64,000 nucleotides of DNA from Chloroflexota bacterium (GTDB lineage Bacteria > Chloroflexota > Dehalococcoidia > Tepidiformales > Tepidiformaceae): positions 124,001 through 188,000 of the forward strand of contig JACRBT010000002.1 of assembly GCA_016234445.1 (NCBI GenBank), read 5' to 3'. Positions 1 to 7,954 of the stretch are shown one piece after another. Every line of letters begins with the position of its first letter. Position 1 is the stretch's first letter. The notes under the pieces are model-generated. The model saw only the letters and a program-made list of their open reading frames with translations, had not been told where the DNA came from and made no database searches. Position numbers and translations under genes: made by a program.

Positions 1-1215
1 CGGACGCTGAGGATCGCGGCGGTCGCCGTCCAGGGCGGCATCCTTGCGCTCTCCCTCTACCAGTCGTTCATCACGGTCGCCGGGCGTGCCCGTGCCAGCC
101 GGCCAGCGAAGCCGCGAGAAGAGGACGCCGGGCGGCCGCTGCCTTCGATCGCCGCCATCATCTGCGCCCGGAACGAAGAGGTAGCCATTACCGATGCCGT
201 GGCGGGGCTGCTCGGCCAGGACTACCCCGCGCACCTCTCGCGCGTGGCCGTGATGGCGCACAACTGCACGGACAAGACGGCGGAGCTGGCGCGGGAAGCG
301 GGCGCAACCGTGGTCGAAGTGCTAACCGAAGCGCCGGGCAAGGTCCACGGGCTCCGCGCCGGGCTCCAGCTCTACGGCGACCATTGCGACCTCATCGGGG
401 TATTCGACGCCGACACGCGGGTGAAGCCGAGCCTGTTCCACCAGATCGCGGCGGCAAGCGCCGGGGAAGACTGCCTGCAGGCCGAGACGATCCCGCACGA
501 CGTCCATGCCGTGGTCGCGAGCGGGTATGGGCTTGGGCGAAAGGCCCGGAACCTCCTCTGGTGGCAACCGCGGGCGGCGCTCGGGCTTGGGTCGACGATC
601 AACGGGACCGGGTTCTTCATCCGGCCGGCGGTCCTGGCGGCGATGCTGGGCGAGTCCCACACGCTGACGGAGGACCTGGAGTTGACCGCGCGACTCTACG
701 CGAGCGGCCGGCGCGTCGCCTACCTCCCGGGCGTCCAGGTGGTGGTGGAGGAACCGGAGCAGTTCTCGTCGTCGATGAAGCAACGGCTTCGGTGGGTGCG
801 GGGCCACCTGGGGGTGGTGCGATTCACCTGGCCGGCGCTTGCCCGGCGGGCGGCCACGGGCGACGCCCGCGCCTTCGACATGGCCGTCTACCTGTTGACG
901 CCCACCCGGCTCATCACCCGCGTGGGGGTGAGCGGGATGGCGGCGGCGACAGTCCTCCGGGCGCCGTTCGCGTTCCCGGTGTGGGTCGTGGGGCCTTCGG
1001 TGGCGCTGGAATGGGTGCTACCGTTCGGGGTGCTCGTGCGCGAGCGTGTGGTCGAACCTTCGCTGGAGGGTGCGCGGACGACGCTGACGCACGCGCTCCT
1101 GAGCCTCTGCTGGTTCCCGCTGGGGGTGGCGGCGCTGTTCACCGCCAGGGTCAAGGCGTGGGACCTCACACCGCGCGCCGCCGCAGGAGACCGCGATGCC
1201 GTCCCGACGCGATAG
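1..1215 (+). CDS. Family-2 processive glycosyltransferase, 5' end outside window
   Basis: The reading frame is open from base 1, so the gene begins upstream; 404 residues are visible. An N-terminal hydrophobic stretch (IAAVAVQGGILALSLY) is followed by ICARNEE, the usual first strand of a GT-A fold. FDAD (metal/nucleotide-sugar site), TEDLEL and QRLRW (the QxxRW acceptor motif) follow, then C-terminal membrane segments. This order is that of membrane-bound GT2 enzymes making polysaccharide or glycolipid chains at the inner membrane. The sugar and acceptor cannot be told from sequence. It overlaps the next gene by 20 bases, so the two are probably co-translated. The family is clear; the substrate is unknown. 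Confidence 0.85.
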   Translation, partial: RTLRIAAVAVQGGILALSLYQSFITVAGRARASRPAKPREEDAGRPLPSIAAIICARNEEVAITDAVAGLLGQDYPAHLSRVAVMAHNCTDKTAELAREAGATVVEVLTEAPGKVHGLRAGLQLYGDHCDLIGVFDADTRVKPSLFHQIAAASAGEDCLQAETIPHDVHAVVASGYGLGRKARNLLWWQPRAALGLGSTINGTGFFIRPAVLAAMLGESHTLTEDLELTARLYASGRRVAYLPGVQVVVEEPEQFSSSMKQRLRWVRGHLGVVRFTWPALARRAATGDARAFDMAVYLLTPTRLITRVGVSGMAAATVLRAPFAFPVWVVGPSVALEWVLPFGVLVRERVVEPSLEGARTTLTHALLSLCWFPLGVAALFTARVKAWDLTPRAAAGDRDAVPTR

Positions 1216-2746
1216 CCTGCTCGTGCCGGGCCGCCGGGCGGCAACCGTCTATGCCGCCGGTGTGGCCGTGATCTCCGCGACCTGGTTGTTCGGGTTTGCA
1301 CTGCGCGTGCCGGTCTGGTCGGCGGACATCCGGATGTTCCAGCGGCCCTTTATGAGCGCGACCGCCGCCCCGGCCGGGTGGGTTGGGAGCTTCGACGGCG
1401 GCATCCAGGCGCTGGTGAACTGCACACTCCTGGTGGCGCTGGCGTCGGCCGCCTACATCGTCTGCCTCCTGGCGCTGCGGCGAGGGTTCGCCCACAGCTA
1501 CGCGGCCGCTGTGGCGGGGACCGCGATCGCCGCACTCGCCATCCTCCCGATGGTGCCGCAGGTATCGCCGGACGCCACGCACCTCGCCGCCGATGTGCGC
1601 ACGCTCTGGCTGCACGGCAAGTACCCGACGGACCGGGACGCCGCCCCGGCAAGCATCGACGACCCGGTGGCGCAGCAGGTGGGCAACTTCAAGGACTCCT
1701 GGAGCGGCTATGGGCCGGTTGCCTACGCGATCGGCGGCGCGCCGCTACCGTTTGTCGGCGACAACTTGCGAGCGAACGTGCTGGGGCAGAAGGCGGTGTC
1801 GGGCGTCTTCCTCGTGCTCCTTGCCGCCGCCTCGGGGTTCGCCGCCAGGAGGCTGGGGCGCGATCCGGGCCTGGTCGCGGGCATGGTCGGGCTGAACCCC
1901 CTGATGCTCTTCGTCTTCCCCGGAGATGGACATAACGACACGATCATGATGGCTTTCGCGGTGGCAGGGCTGCCGTTCGTGCTTGCGCTGCCATGGCGGT
2001 CGCGCGCGGGCGGACTGCTGGCGGGCCTGGCCGGAGTGCTCGCCAAGTTCGCGGCGGCGCTGGCGGCCCCGTTCGTCGCCGCTGCGTGGTTCCCGAAACT
2101 GCGCTACCTGATCGCGGCTGCTTGCCTGCTGGCGCTGGTGGGGTTCTCCGTGGCGTTGATGACCCGCTCGCTGCCGCGGGTGACCTCCCTCGGGCCGGCG
2201 CTGGCGTTCACGCGGATGAGCATCTGGAGCACGCTCCCCGACGCCGACCCCGGGCGTGGCGACTTTGAGACGAGGCGACGGCTCGCGGCGTTCGCCTACA
2301 CGCTCTTCGGGGTGATCCTCGCGGCCGTCATCGCCCGGCACAGACTGAAGACCCCACTCGACGTCGTGACCGCTGCCGGGGCGACGATCTGGGTGTTCGT
2401 CTTCGCGCTTCTCCCGGGGTACCTGCCGTGGTACCAGGTCTGGTACTTCCCGTTCGCGGCGATCTCGGGACGCCGCTGGCTGGTGGCGGCGTCGATGGCG
2501 TTCAGCATCGGCGCGTTCTTGCCGATCTTCGCCCTCCAGTGGGCGGGGGACATCCAGCGGGTGATGCAGGTCTCCGACCCCCACCACAAGGCGGTCTGGA
2601 CGGTGTTTGTGGTCGTTGCGGGCCTGGCCGTCGCCACCTGGTACTACGACCGCGTAACTGAGCGGCGCTTGCAGATGACGGCGGAGGAACGCGCCCGCCG
2701 GGCCAAGCGCACCGCCAGGAACAAACCGCTCCGGGCGCGCCGGTAG
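1196..2746 (+). CDS. GT-C type polytopic membrane glycosyltransferase
   Basis: This 516-residue protein has roughly ten to twelve hydrophobic segments and a basic C-terminus. An SDAT/D motif in the first large loop (about residues 123-140) and GHNDTIMMAF near residue 243 resemble the acidic loop and N/D motifs of polyprenol-phosphate-sugar-dependent GT-C transferases (GT87 or MptA/B-like). Such enzymes add mannose or another sugar on the outer face of the membrane. CAGGAGA (1184-1190) lies 5 bases before the ATG. The start overlaps the preceding GT2 gene, suggesting the pair builds one cell-envelope glycan. The donor and acceptor are inferred only by family resemblance. Confidence 0.7.
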   Translation: MPSRRDSLLVPGRRAATVYAAGVAVISATWLFGFALRVPVWSADIRMFQRPFMSATAAPAGWVGSFDGGIQALVNCTLLVALASAAYIVCLLALRRGFAHSYAAAVAGTAIAALAILPMVPQVSPDATHLAADVRTLWLHGKYPTDRDAAPASIDDPVAQQVGNFKDSWSGYGPVAYAIGGAPLPFVGDNLRANVLGQKAVSGVFLVLLAAASGFAARRLGRDPGLVAGMVGLNPLMLFVFPGDGHNDTIMMAFAVAGLPFVLALPWRSRAGGLLAGLAGVLAKFAAALAAPFVAAAWFPKLRYLIAAACLLALVGFSVALMTRSLPRVTSLGPALAFTRMSIWSTLPDADPGRGDFETRRRLAAFAYTLFGVILAAVIARHRLKTPLDVVTAAGATIWVFVFALLPGYLPWYQVWYFPFAAISGRRWLVAASMAFSIGAFLPIFALQWAGDIQRVMQVSDPHHKAVWTVFVVVAGLAVATWYYDRVTERRLQMTAEERARRAKRTARNKPLRARR

Positions 2747-2755
2747 CCGGGCTTC

Positions 2756-3652
2756 TCAGTCAACGGGAAAGGTCAGGGGCACGACCGGGCGGCCACCGGC
2801 GGCAGCCGAATCTTGCGCCGCGTCCATCGCCGCGACCACTGCCCAGGCGTCGCGAAGGCCGTTCGGGGAAGGAGCCGCCAGGTCGCGGAGCCAGAGCCGG
2901 AGGGTGCGGCTGATCCCGAGGGACTCGTTCGGGGGCGTGCTGCGGAGCCTCCGGAGGACCTCCGCCCCGCGCGATGGAGGGCCGACGAGCCTCCTCTTGC
3001 CGTTCACCGTGACCCATTCCTCGTAGCCGCCGGCGTGTGCGGCCCGGCAGCGCATCGTGCGACCCCCGGTGAAAGCCAGCTCCACATCGATTGCCGCCTC
3101 CTCGCGCCGGGCGCTGACGGAGACGATCTCGTCACGCCAGAGCCAGCGGGCGAGGTCGAGGAGGTGGGGCAACAGGTCGACGTCAGGGCCGGCGGTTTGC
3201 GCGTCGCCCGAGCCCCATCCGGAGGGGTCCGTCGAGAGGAGGAGCTCATCCACGGGTACGCGCTCCCGGCGGAGATGGAGGTAGGGTGGCCAGTAGCGGC
3301 GGGCGAAGGCGGGGGTCACGGCCGCGACGTCGCCAGGGCTGGGAAGCCACGGTCGCATTTCGGCGAGGGTCAGGGCCGGGGGCTTCTCGACCAGCACCGG
3401 CAGCCCGGCGGACAGCGCTGCCGCGACCTGCTCGCCGTGGAACCGCGGCGGGCTGAGGATGATGACGGCGTCGATGCCTGCTGCGACGAGGGATTCGTAG
3501 CTCTCCACCCGCCGCGCGGGAAGGCCGGCCAGGGGGTCGCGGGAGGCGTCGGGGTCGAAGGCGGCGGCGATCTCAACGCCGGGGAGTGCGCGGAGGGCCG
3601 GAAGGTAGAGCCGTTCGAACACGCGCCCGAGGCCGGCGACCCCAAGCTTCAC
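2756..3652 (-). CDS. Gfo/Idh/MocA-family oxidoreductase
   Basis: The predicted 298-residue protein begins VKLGVAGLGRVFERLYLP, a Rossmann GxGxxG-type NAD(P) site, and carries VEKPPALT, the EKP motif typical of this sugar or small-molecule dehydrogenase family. I place the start at a GTG (3652) because AGGAG (3662-3666) lies 9 bases upstream and the Rossmann strand follows at once. An upstream GTG at 3739 would add 29 unlike residues. It is shorter than the usual 330-380 residues, the C-terminal sheet domain being compact. It converges with the membrane transferase gene on its left. The substrate is unknown. Confidence 0.75.
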   Translation of the reverse strand: MKLGVAGLGRVFERLYLPALRALPGVEIAAAFDPDASRDPLAGLPARRVESYESLVAAGIDAVIILSPPRFHGEQVAAALSAGLPVLVEKPPALTLAEMRPWLPSPGDVAAVTPAFARRYWPPYLHLRRERVPVDELLLSTDPSGWGSGDAQTAGPDVDLLPHLLDLARWLWRDEIVSVSARREEAAIDVELAFTGGRTMRCRAAHAGGYEEWVTVNGKRRLVGPPSRGAEVLRRLRSTPPNESLGISRTLRLWLRDLAAPSPNGLRDAWAVVAAMDAAQDSAAAGGRPVVPLTFPVD

Positions 3653-3807
3653 TGTCCTTCGCTCCTGGTGCGGTTCGTTCACGGCGACGCCAGCGTACCG
3701 CCCCCTGCGGTCTCCGGGCGAACCGGCGGAGCGGGACACCGGCGCGGGCCTGAGTGCTGGAGATCGGGTAGCATGCAGCCACCATACTCACTCCAGGCGG
3801 TTCTTCC

Positions 3808-4734
3808 ATGGCAGTTCGACTCGATGGTCAGGTAGCGCTTGTCACCGGCGCGGGGCGCGGTCTTGGTCGCGCGTACGCGATCGACCTCGCGAAGCACGGG
3901 GCGAAAGTGATCGTCAACGACTTCGGCGGCAGCGTTTCCGGCGAAGGCAGCGACGAGACCCCGGCCCAGCAGGTGGTCAACGAGATCAAGGCGGCGGGCG
4001 GCAGCGCGGTCGCGAACGCGGGCGACGTGGGCAGCTACGAAGACTGCTACAACATGGTGAAGCAGGCGATGGACACCTGGGGCCGCCTGGATGCGGTCGT
4101 CGCGAACGCCGGCATCCTCCGCGACCTCGCCATCCACAACATGGCCGAGAACGACTGGGACCTCGTCATCCGGGTGCACCTGAAGCAGTGCTACAACCTC
4201 CTCCACCACTCCTGGCCGGTGTTCCGCCAGCAGGCCTACGGGCGGGTGGTCATGGCCACTTCGACCTCGGGGCTCATCGGCAACTTCGGGCAGGCGAACT
4301 ACGGCGCCGCGAAGGCCGCGATGTACGGCCTGATGAACGTCGCCAAGATCGAGGGCGAGAAGTACAACATCAACGTCAACCTGATTTCCCCCGGCGCGGC
4401 GACGCGGATGACCAACAACCTCGGAGGTGCCCAGGGGCAGGACCCCGAGGAACGCCAGGTGGTGATGGGACCGGAGCACGTGGCTCCCGCAGTGACCTAC
4501 CTGTGTTCGCCCCAGTGCCAGGAAAGCGGCGTCTGCATCGACGCGGCCGGTGGCCACTACGGCCGGGTCGCGATCATGCGGAACGCAGGCGTGAACTACG
4601 ACCCCCACGAGCACAAGGACGCGGACTGGTTCGAGAGCCAGTGGGCGAAGATCACGGACCTGACCGGCGCGACGGCCCCGTGGTCGTTCCGCGAAACCCG
4701 CGAACAGCACTACGCGGCGAAGAAGCAGGGGTAG
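3808..4734 (+). CDS. SDR, (3R)-hydroxyacyl-CoA dehydrogenase-like
   Basis: This 308-residue short-chain dehydrogenase has TGAGRGLG for NAD binding, VANAG, and the catalytic Ser-Tyr-Lys set in STSGLIGNFGQANYGAAK. The inserted stretch after the second strand (NDFGGSVSGEGSDETPAQQ) is characteristic of the dehydrogenase part of multifunctional enzyme type 2, which oxidises (3R)-hydroxyacyl-CoA in beta-oxidation-like pathways. No strong Shine-Dalgarno is seen before the ATG; a CATACT box lies about 20 bases upstream. A hairpin terminator follows. The class is certain; the exact acyl substrate is inferred. Confidence 0.82.
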   Translation: MAVRLDGQVALVTGAGRGLGRAYAIDLAKHGAKVIVNDFGGSVSGEGSDETPAQQVVNEIKAAGGSAVANAGDVGSYEDCYNMVKQAMDTWGRLDAVVANAGILRDLAIHNMAENDWDLVIRVHLKQCYNLLHHSWPVFRQQAYGRVVMATSTSGLIGNFGQANYGAAKAAMYGLMNVAKIEGEKYNINVNLISPGAATRMTNNLGGAQGQDPEERQVVMGPEHVAPAVTYLCSPQCQESGVCIDAAGGHYGRVAIMRNAGVNYDPHEHKDADWFESQWAKITDLTGATAPWSFRETREQHYAAKKQG

Positions 4735-4747
4735 GACCCAGCCCGCG

Positions 4748-4792
4748 GGCATCGCATCGAACGAAGAGGCCCCGAGAGGGGCCTCTTTTCAT
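4748..4792 (+). repeat. Left copy of 44-base direct repeat bracketing the cassette
   Basis: The block begins GGCATCGCATC, passes AACGAA and contains the whole hairpin terminator, ending CTTTTCAT. The copy at 7854-7897 matches it apart from one inserted base in each and two substitutions. Such close identity over an intergenic stretch is unexpected unless one copy derives from the other. Confidence 0.75.
4764..4789 (+). terminator. Rho-independent terminator after the SDR gene
   Basis: A perfect 10-base stem (4764-4773 with 4778-4787) closes a GAGA tetraloop and runs into TTTTC. It ends the SDR transcript and is also positioned to end the leftward LRR gene from the other side. Together with 16 bases of flank it is repeated almost exactly at 7854-7897. 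Confidence 0.85.
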
Positions 4793-4809
4793 GTCATCGG
4801 TAGACCCCG

Positions 4810-5913
4810 TCAGTCAGGCGGGCCTCCAGACGCCGCCTGCTCGGCATCGGATGCGGCCTTCGCCCGGGCCAGAAAGTCCTTGAACTGCCGGGTGACCTTC
4901 GCAGTGTAGAGGCGCTGGAGGCCGTCGTGGGTCACGCGGGTGCCACCGACGCGGGGGTCCTGTAGGGATGTCAGGCCGGCGAGGTGGCGGAGTCCATCGT
5001 CCGTCACGTCGGTGTTAGTGAGGTCGAGGGTCTGCAGCGACTTGAGGCCCGCGAGGTGGCGGAGGCCATCGTCCGTCACCTCGGTGTTAGTGAGGTCGAG
5101 GGTCTGTAGCGACGTCAGGCCGGCGAGGTGGCGGAGGCCGTCGTCCGTCACGAGAGTGTAACGGAGGTCGAGGGTCTGCAGCGACGTAAGGCCGGCGAGG
5201 TGGCGGAGGCCGTCGTCCGTCACGGGAGTGTAAGCGCTGGCGCCAGAGAGGTCGAGGGTCTGCAGCGACGTAAGGCCGGCGAGGTGGCGGAGGCCGTCGT
5301 GAGTCACGCGGGTGCCACCGACGCGGAGGTCCTCCAGGGATGTCAGGCCGGCGAGGTGGCGGAGTCCATCGTCCGTCACGTCGGTGTAAGAGAGGTTGAG
5401 GGTCTGCAGCGACGTAAGGCCAGCGAGGTGGCGGATTCCATCGTCAGTCACGCTGGTGCATGAGAGGCAGAGGAACTGCAGTGACGTCAGTCTAGAAAAA
5501 TGCTGGAGATCAACATCTGTCACGCCGAGTCCGGAGAGAAAGAGTTGCCGTAGCGATGTAAAACGGGAGAGATCCACGAGTGCACGATCACCAACTCGCT
5601 GGTCATCATCAAACCGAAGGTCGTAAAGCCCCGAGATGCGATCCGGGCTGATGGAAGCGAGATACTCTGCGCCTCCCTTGTCCACCATCAGGGAGACGAA
5701 AGCACCCGGCGGCACGATGACCGTGCCGATAGCGTCGGCGCTATCCACCCTTACCCCCTCTGCCGGGTCGGAGTAGAACGTCAGATGCCCGCAAACCCTG
5801 TCCTCGGGGAACCGGAGGATGTGGCCCATCAACTCCAACCCCCGCCCTGCGAGTGTATTCGCGAGAGCCATTGACCCTGGCGGGAGTGGAACAAGGCCAA
5901 GTTCGTCGATCAT
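4810..5913 (-). CDS. Leucine-rich-repeat protein with nine 24-residue repeats
   Basis: The 367-residue protein has an uncharacterised N-terminal domain (residues 1-110) and nine LRR units (about 115-336) of the form LTSLQTLDLxxTxVTDDGLRHLAG, then a short charged tail. There is no signal peptide or membrane segment, so it is probably cytoplasmic. LRRs of this type normally bind protein partners. Unit 5 carries a four-residue insertion; units 4 and 9 share VGGTRVTHDGL, suggesting block duplication. The ATG overlaps the stop of the upstream zinc-ribbon/J-domain gene as ATGA, so translation is coupled. Base composition is visibly lower in GC in the N-terminal half than in neighbouring genes. The biological role is unknown. 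Confidence 0.8.
   Translation of the reverse strand: MIDELGLVPLPPGSMALANTLAGRGLELMGHILRFPEDRVCGHLTFYSDPAEGVRVDSADAIGTVIVPPGAFVSLMVDKGGAEYLASISPDRISGLYDLRFDDDQRVGDRALVDLSRFTSLRQLFLSGLGVTDVDLQHFSRLTSLQFLCLSCTSVTDDGIRHLAGLTSLQTLNLSYTDVTDDGLRHLAGLTSLEDLRVGGTRVTHDGLRHLAGLTSLQTLDLSGASAYTPVTDDGLRHLAGLTSLQTLDLRYTLVTDDGLRHLAGLTSLQTLDLTNTEVTDDGLRHLAGLKSLQTLDLTNTDVTDDGLRHLAGLTSLQDPRVGGTRVTHDGLQRLYTAKVTRQFKDFLARAKAASDAEQAASGGPPD
4921..5577 (-). repeat. Tandem 72-base repeats coding the LRR array
   Basis: Nine units of about 72 bases, several almost identical at DNA level (GAGGTGGCGGAG then TCGTCCGTCAC recur every unit on the + strand). The identity is higher than protein selection needs, which points to recent expansion or gene conversion. 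Confidence 0.8.
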
Positions 5914-6851
5914 GTCGCATTCACCGCCTCAAGTTGGTCCCTCGCCAGCTGGATGTCGAGTTCTGTCACTCGCAGGAGGTCGGCGAGCAGGTCATGGCCC
6001 TCGGCTTCGGCTTCGGCTGCCCGCTCCATCAGGGTGCACATCTCGGTGTTCCTCAGTGCTTGGATCTCCTCCGCGATGACCCGTAGCCTTGCCCGGCATG
6101 ACGCAACCTCCGCTTCCACCCTGGCAGGGCGGTCGGTTTCTGCCCGCGGCGTCGGCGCCTCGGAGCGTTCCCACTCGGCCAGGAGGGCTTCCAACGCGTC
6201 TTCGTCGCCAGCCTGGTAGGCGATGTTGGCTCGCTGCATGAAGCGCGTCCTGCGTTCGACATCCTCCGCCCCACGGCCAAGGTCAGGGTGGAACCTCTTG
6301 ACGACGCGGCGATACAGCGTCTTCAAGCCGGGCGAGGGCTCGAAGCGTTGTGCGGATGCAGGTTCACGAGCCGCCTGGTTCGCCGCTTCCTCGGTTGACC
6401 GCGCATACTCCCGGGCGGCATCCGCCTCCCCTTGAGCCTGCGAGTCTAATGGATCACGGCGCGCCCGGGCCTCGGCCAGTCTCGCGCGCAGCCGGTCGAG
6501 TTCGGCCATCTTTGCGCCAACGGTCCGCAGGTACCGGATGGAGAACGCCTGCAGCCTCCCGGCGAGCGACGCGAGTTCCAGCTCGCGCTCCACCAATTCC
6601 GCCGCGAGTTGCCCAAGTTCCACCAGGAGGGCGGCCTGGTCCATGTCGTGAACGACGGCAAGTTCCATGTCGTTTGCAAGGGGCTCGTCATCAGGAACGA
6701 GCCGACCACCGCACCCGCCGCAGAAGGCGTCTCCGTCCTCCGAGGGCACTCCGCATTGCTGGCACCGTGCCGACAGAGACGCACCGCAAGCAATGCAGAA
6801 CTTCACTTGAGGGCGCTGGGGTTTCCGGCAGACCGGGCAGAGGGCAGGCAC
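5910..6851 (-). CDS. Double zinc-ribbon, coiled-coil, J-domain-like protein
   Basis: With a GTG start at 6851 (AGGAG six bases upstream) the protein has 313 residues. Four CxxC pairs (C5/C8, C19/C22, C30/C33, C44/C47) form a double zinc ribbon. A helical, probably coiled-coil region (about 60-165) follows, then a J-domain core with YRRVVKRFHPDLG (HPD at 188-190) and a second coiled coil at the C-terminus. A longer frame to 7115 exists, but it would run through the divergent gene and has no ribosome site. HPD suggests recruitment of an Hsp70 (DnaK) partner; this is inference. It is translationally coupled to the LRR gene downstream. Confidence 0.72.
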   Translation of the reverse strand: MPALCPVCRKPQRPQVKFCIACGASLSARCQQCGVPSEDGDAFCGGCGGRLVPDDEPLANDMELAVVHDMDQAALLVELGQLAAELVERELELASLAGRLQAFSIRYLRTVGAKMAELDRLRARLAEARARRDPLDSQAQGEADAAREYARSTEEAANQAAREPASAQRFEPSPGLKTLYRRVVKRFHPDLGRGAEDVERRTRFMQRANIAYQAGDEDALEALLAEWERSEAPTPRAETDRPARVEAEVASCRARLRVIAEEIQALRNTEMCTLMERAAEAEAEGHDLLADLLRVTELDIQLARDQLEAVNAT

Positions 6852-6990
6852 ACGGGCTCCTGTGGTGCGGGTGAGTATAGCCAGCGCTGCTGGCCAAGAC
6901 GAGTGCGTCTGCGGGAAATTCGTCGGGCCGGTAACATCGATACGAACAACGGCGAGATGGTCGTGCGCCCCGAGAACAAAAGTGGGAAGG

Positions 6991-7776
6991 ATGTCCCGAG
7001 TGGCGATGGCAGCTGCCAACAGGAAGCCTACCAACCTCCGCAGCCTCCGCCAACAGGTGCAAGACCTGCTCCAGCGCGGCGAAGAAATCTCGTCGCGGTC
7101 GGGGGAGCGTGGCATTGACGCTGAGATCCTGAGCTGGCTGCTCGACTACGATCACGTGCTCCGTTGGGCGGAGGTTGTCGCGACCCGCGTCGCTCCGGAC
7201 AAGGCGCGCAAGCTGAACTGGAGCACCGCTTCCGACCCCGATCTCTGGCCGTTGTTCTCTGGCGCGAAGGTGCACGTCCAAGTGCTGCTTAACGCCATTA
7301 CTGTGTGGGAGGCCGAGGGCCGGCTTTTCGCGGAACCGCCCCGGGAGTTCGTGCTGATCGACGCGGACACGCCATATTCGACCTGGGTGCGCCTCCAAGC
7401 CCTACTCAATTCCGCCAAGAGGGAGCTGTGGGTCGCAGACCCCTACCTCCGGGAGGAGGCACTTGAGCTCTTCGTTCGTGTACCGGCGCAGGCCTCGCTC
7501 CGCCTCCTCGGCTCAGACCGTCCGCCTGCGGTCGGAGTTTGGCAGAAATTTCAGCAGGAGAGAGGCGGCACCAGCGAGTATCGCGTGGCCAAGGAGTCAG
7601 AACGCTTCCACGATCGCTTCCTCGGCCTAGACGGGCGAGTGTTCCTCAGCGGTGCGTCACTCAAAGACGCGGGCAGGCGCTTCTCAGCTCTCATCGAATT
7701 TGCAGACGCCGCCGTAGCGAGCGCCGTCACGAGTCAGTTCGAGCAGCTGTGGGGAAAGTCCGCTGCTCTTTCCTGA
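6991..7776 (+). CDS. PLD-superfamily-like protein with a single HxRx4D motif
   Basis: The 261-residue protein has a helical N-terminus and a C-terminal phospholipase-D-like half: an ELWVADPYL strand (about 147-153) and RFHDRFLGLD then FLSGASLKD (from residue 206), i.e. H207-x-R-x4-D. The HKD lysine is replaced by arginine and only one motif is present, so a homodimer would be needed for activity. GGGAAGG (6984-6990) precedes the candidate starts. ATG 6991 touches it, whereas GTG 7000 or ATG 7006 would be better spaced, so the start is uncertain by a few codons. It is transcribed away from the zinc-ribbon/LRR pair. A nuclease or effector role is only inferred. Confidence 0.62.
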   Translation: MSRVAMAAANRKPTNLRSLRQQVQDLLQRGEEISSRSGERGIDAEILSWLLDYDHVLRWAEVVATRVAPDKARKLNWSTASDPDLWPLFSGAKVHVQVLLNAITVWEAEGRLFAEPPREFVLIDADTPYSTWVRLQALLNSAKRELWVADPYLREEALELFVRVPAQASLRLLGSDRPPAVGVWQKFQQERGGTSEYRVAKESERFHDRFLGLDGRVFLSGASLKDAGRRFSALIEFADAAVASAVTSQFEQLWGKSAALS

Positions 7777-7853
7777 GATCCAAGCCAGGCCGCGAACACC
7801 CAACGCAACCCCGTCAGCGGCTCGCTTCGCAGGGGCCCCGCGCCGCTGTAGGC

Positions 7854-7897
7854 GGCATCGCATCAACGAAAGAGGCCCCGGGAGGGGCCTCTCTTCA
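7854..7897 (+). repeat. Right copy of 44-base direct repeat, with hairpin terminator
   Basis: This is the second copy of the block at 4748-4792. Its hairpin (7871-7879 pairs with 7884-7892) ends in CTCTTC rather than a clean T run, so it may terminate the PLD-like gene less well than the left copy ends its SDR. Confidence 0.75.
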
Positions 7898-7954
7898 TAC
7901 GCGGCGGGCCAGATGGCGTAGGATTGCGGGCCATCAGGGTTTGGGGAGGGCGAG

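Noticed and set aside
5910-7115. A 401-residue version of the zinc-ribbon/J protein starting at 7115
   Set aside because: The extra 88 residues lie antisense to the PLD-like gene and have no ribosome site, while GTG 6851 has AGGAG at the right distance.
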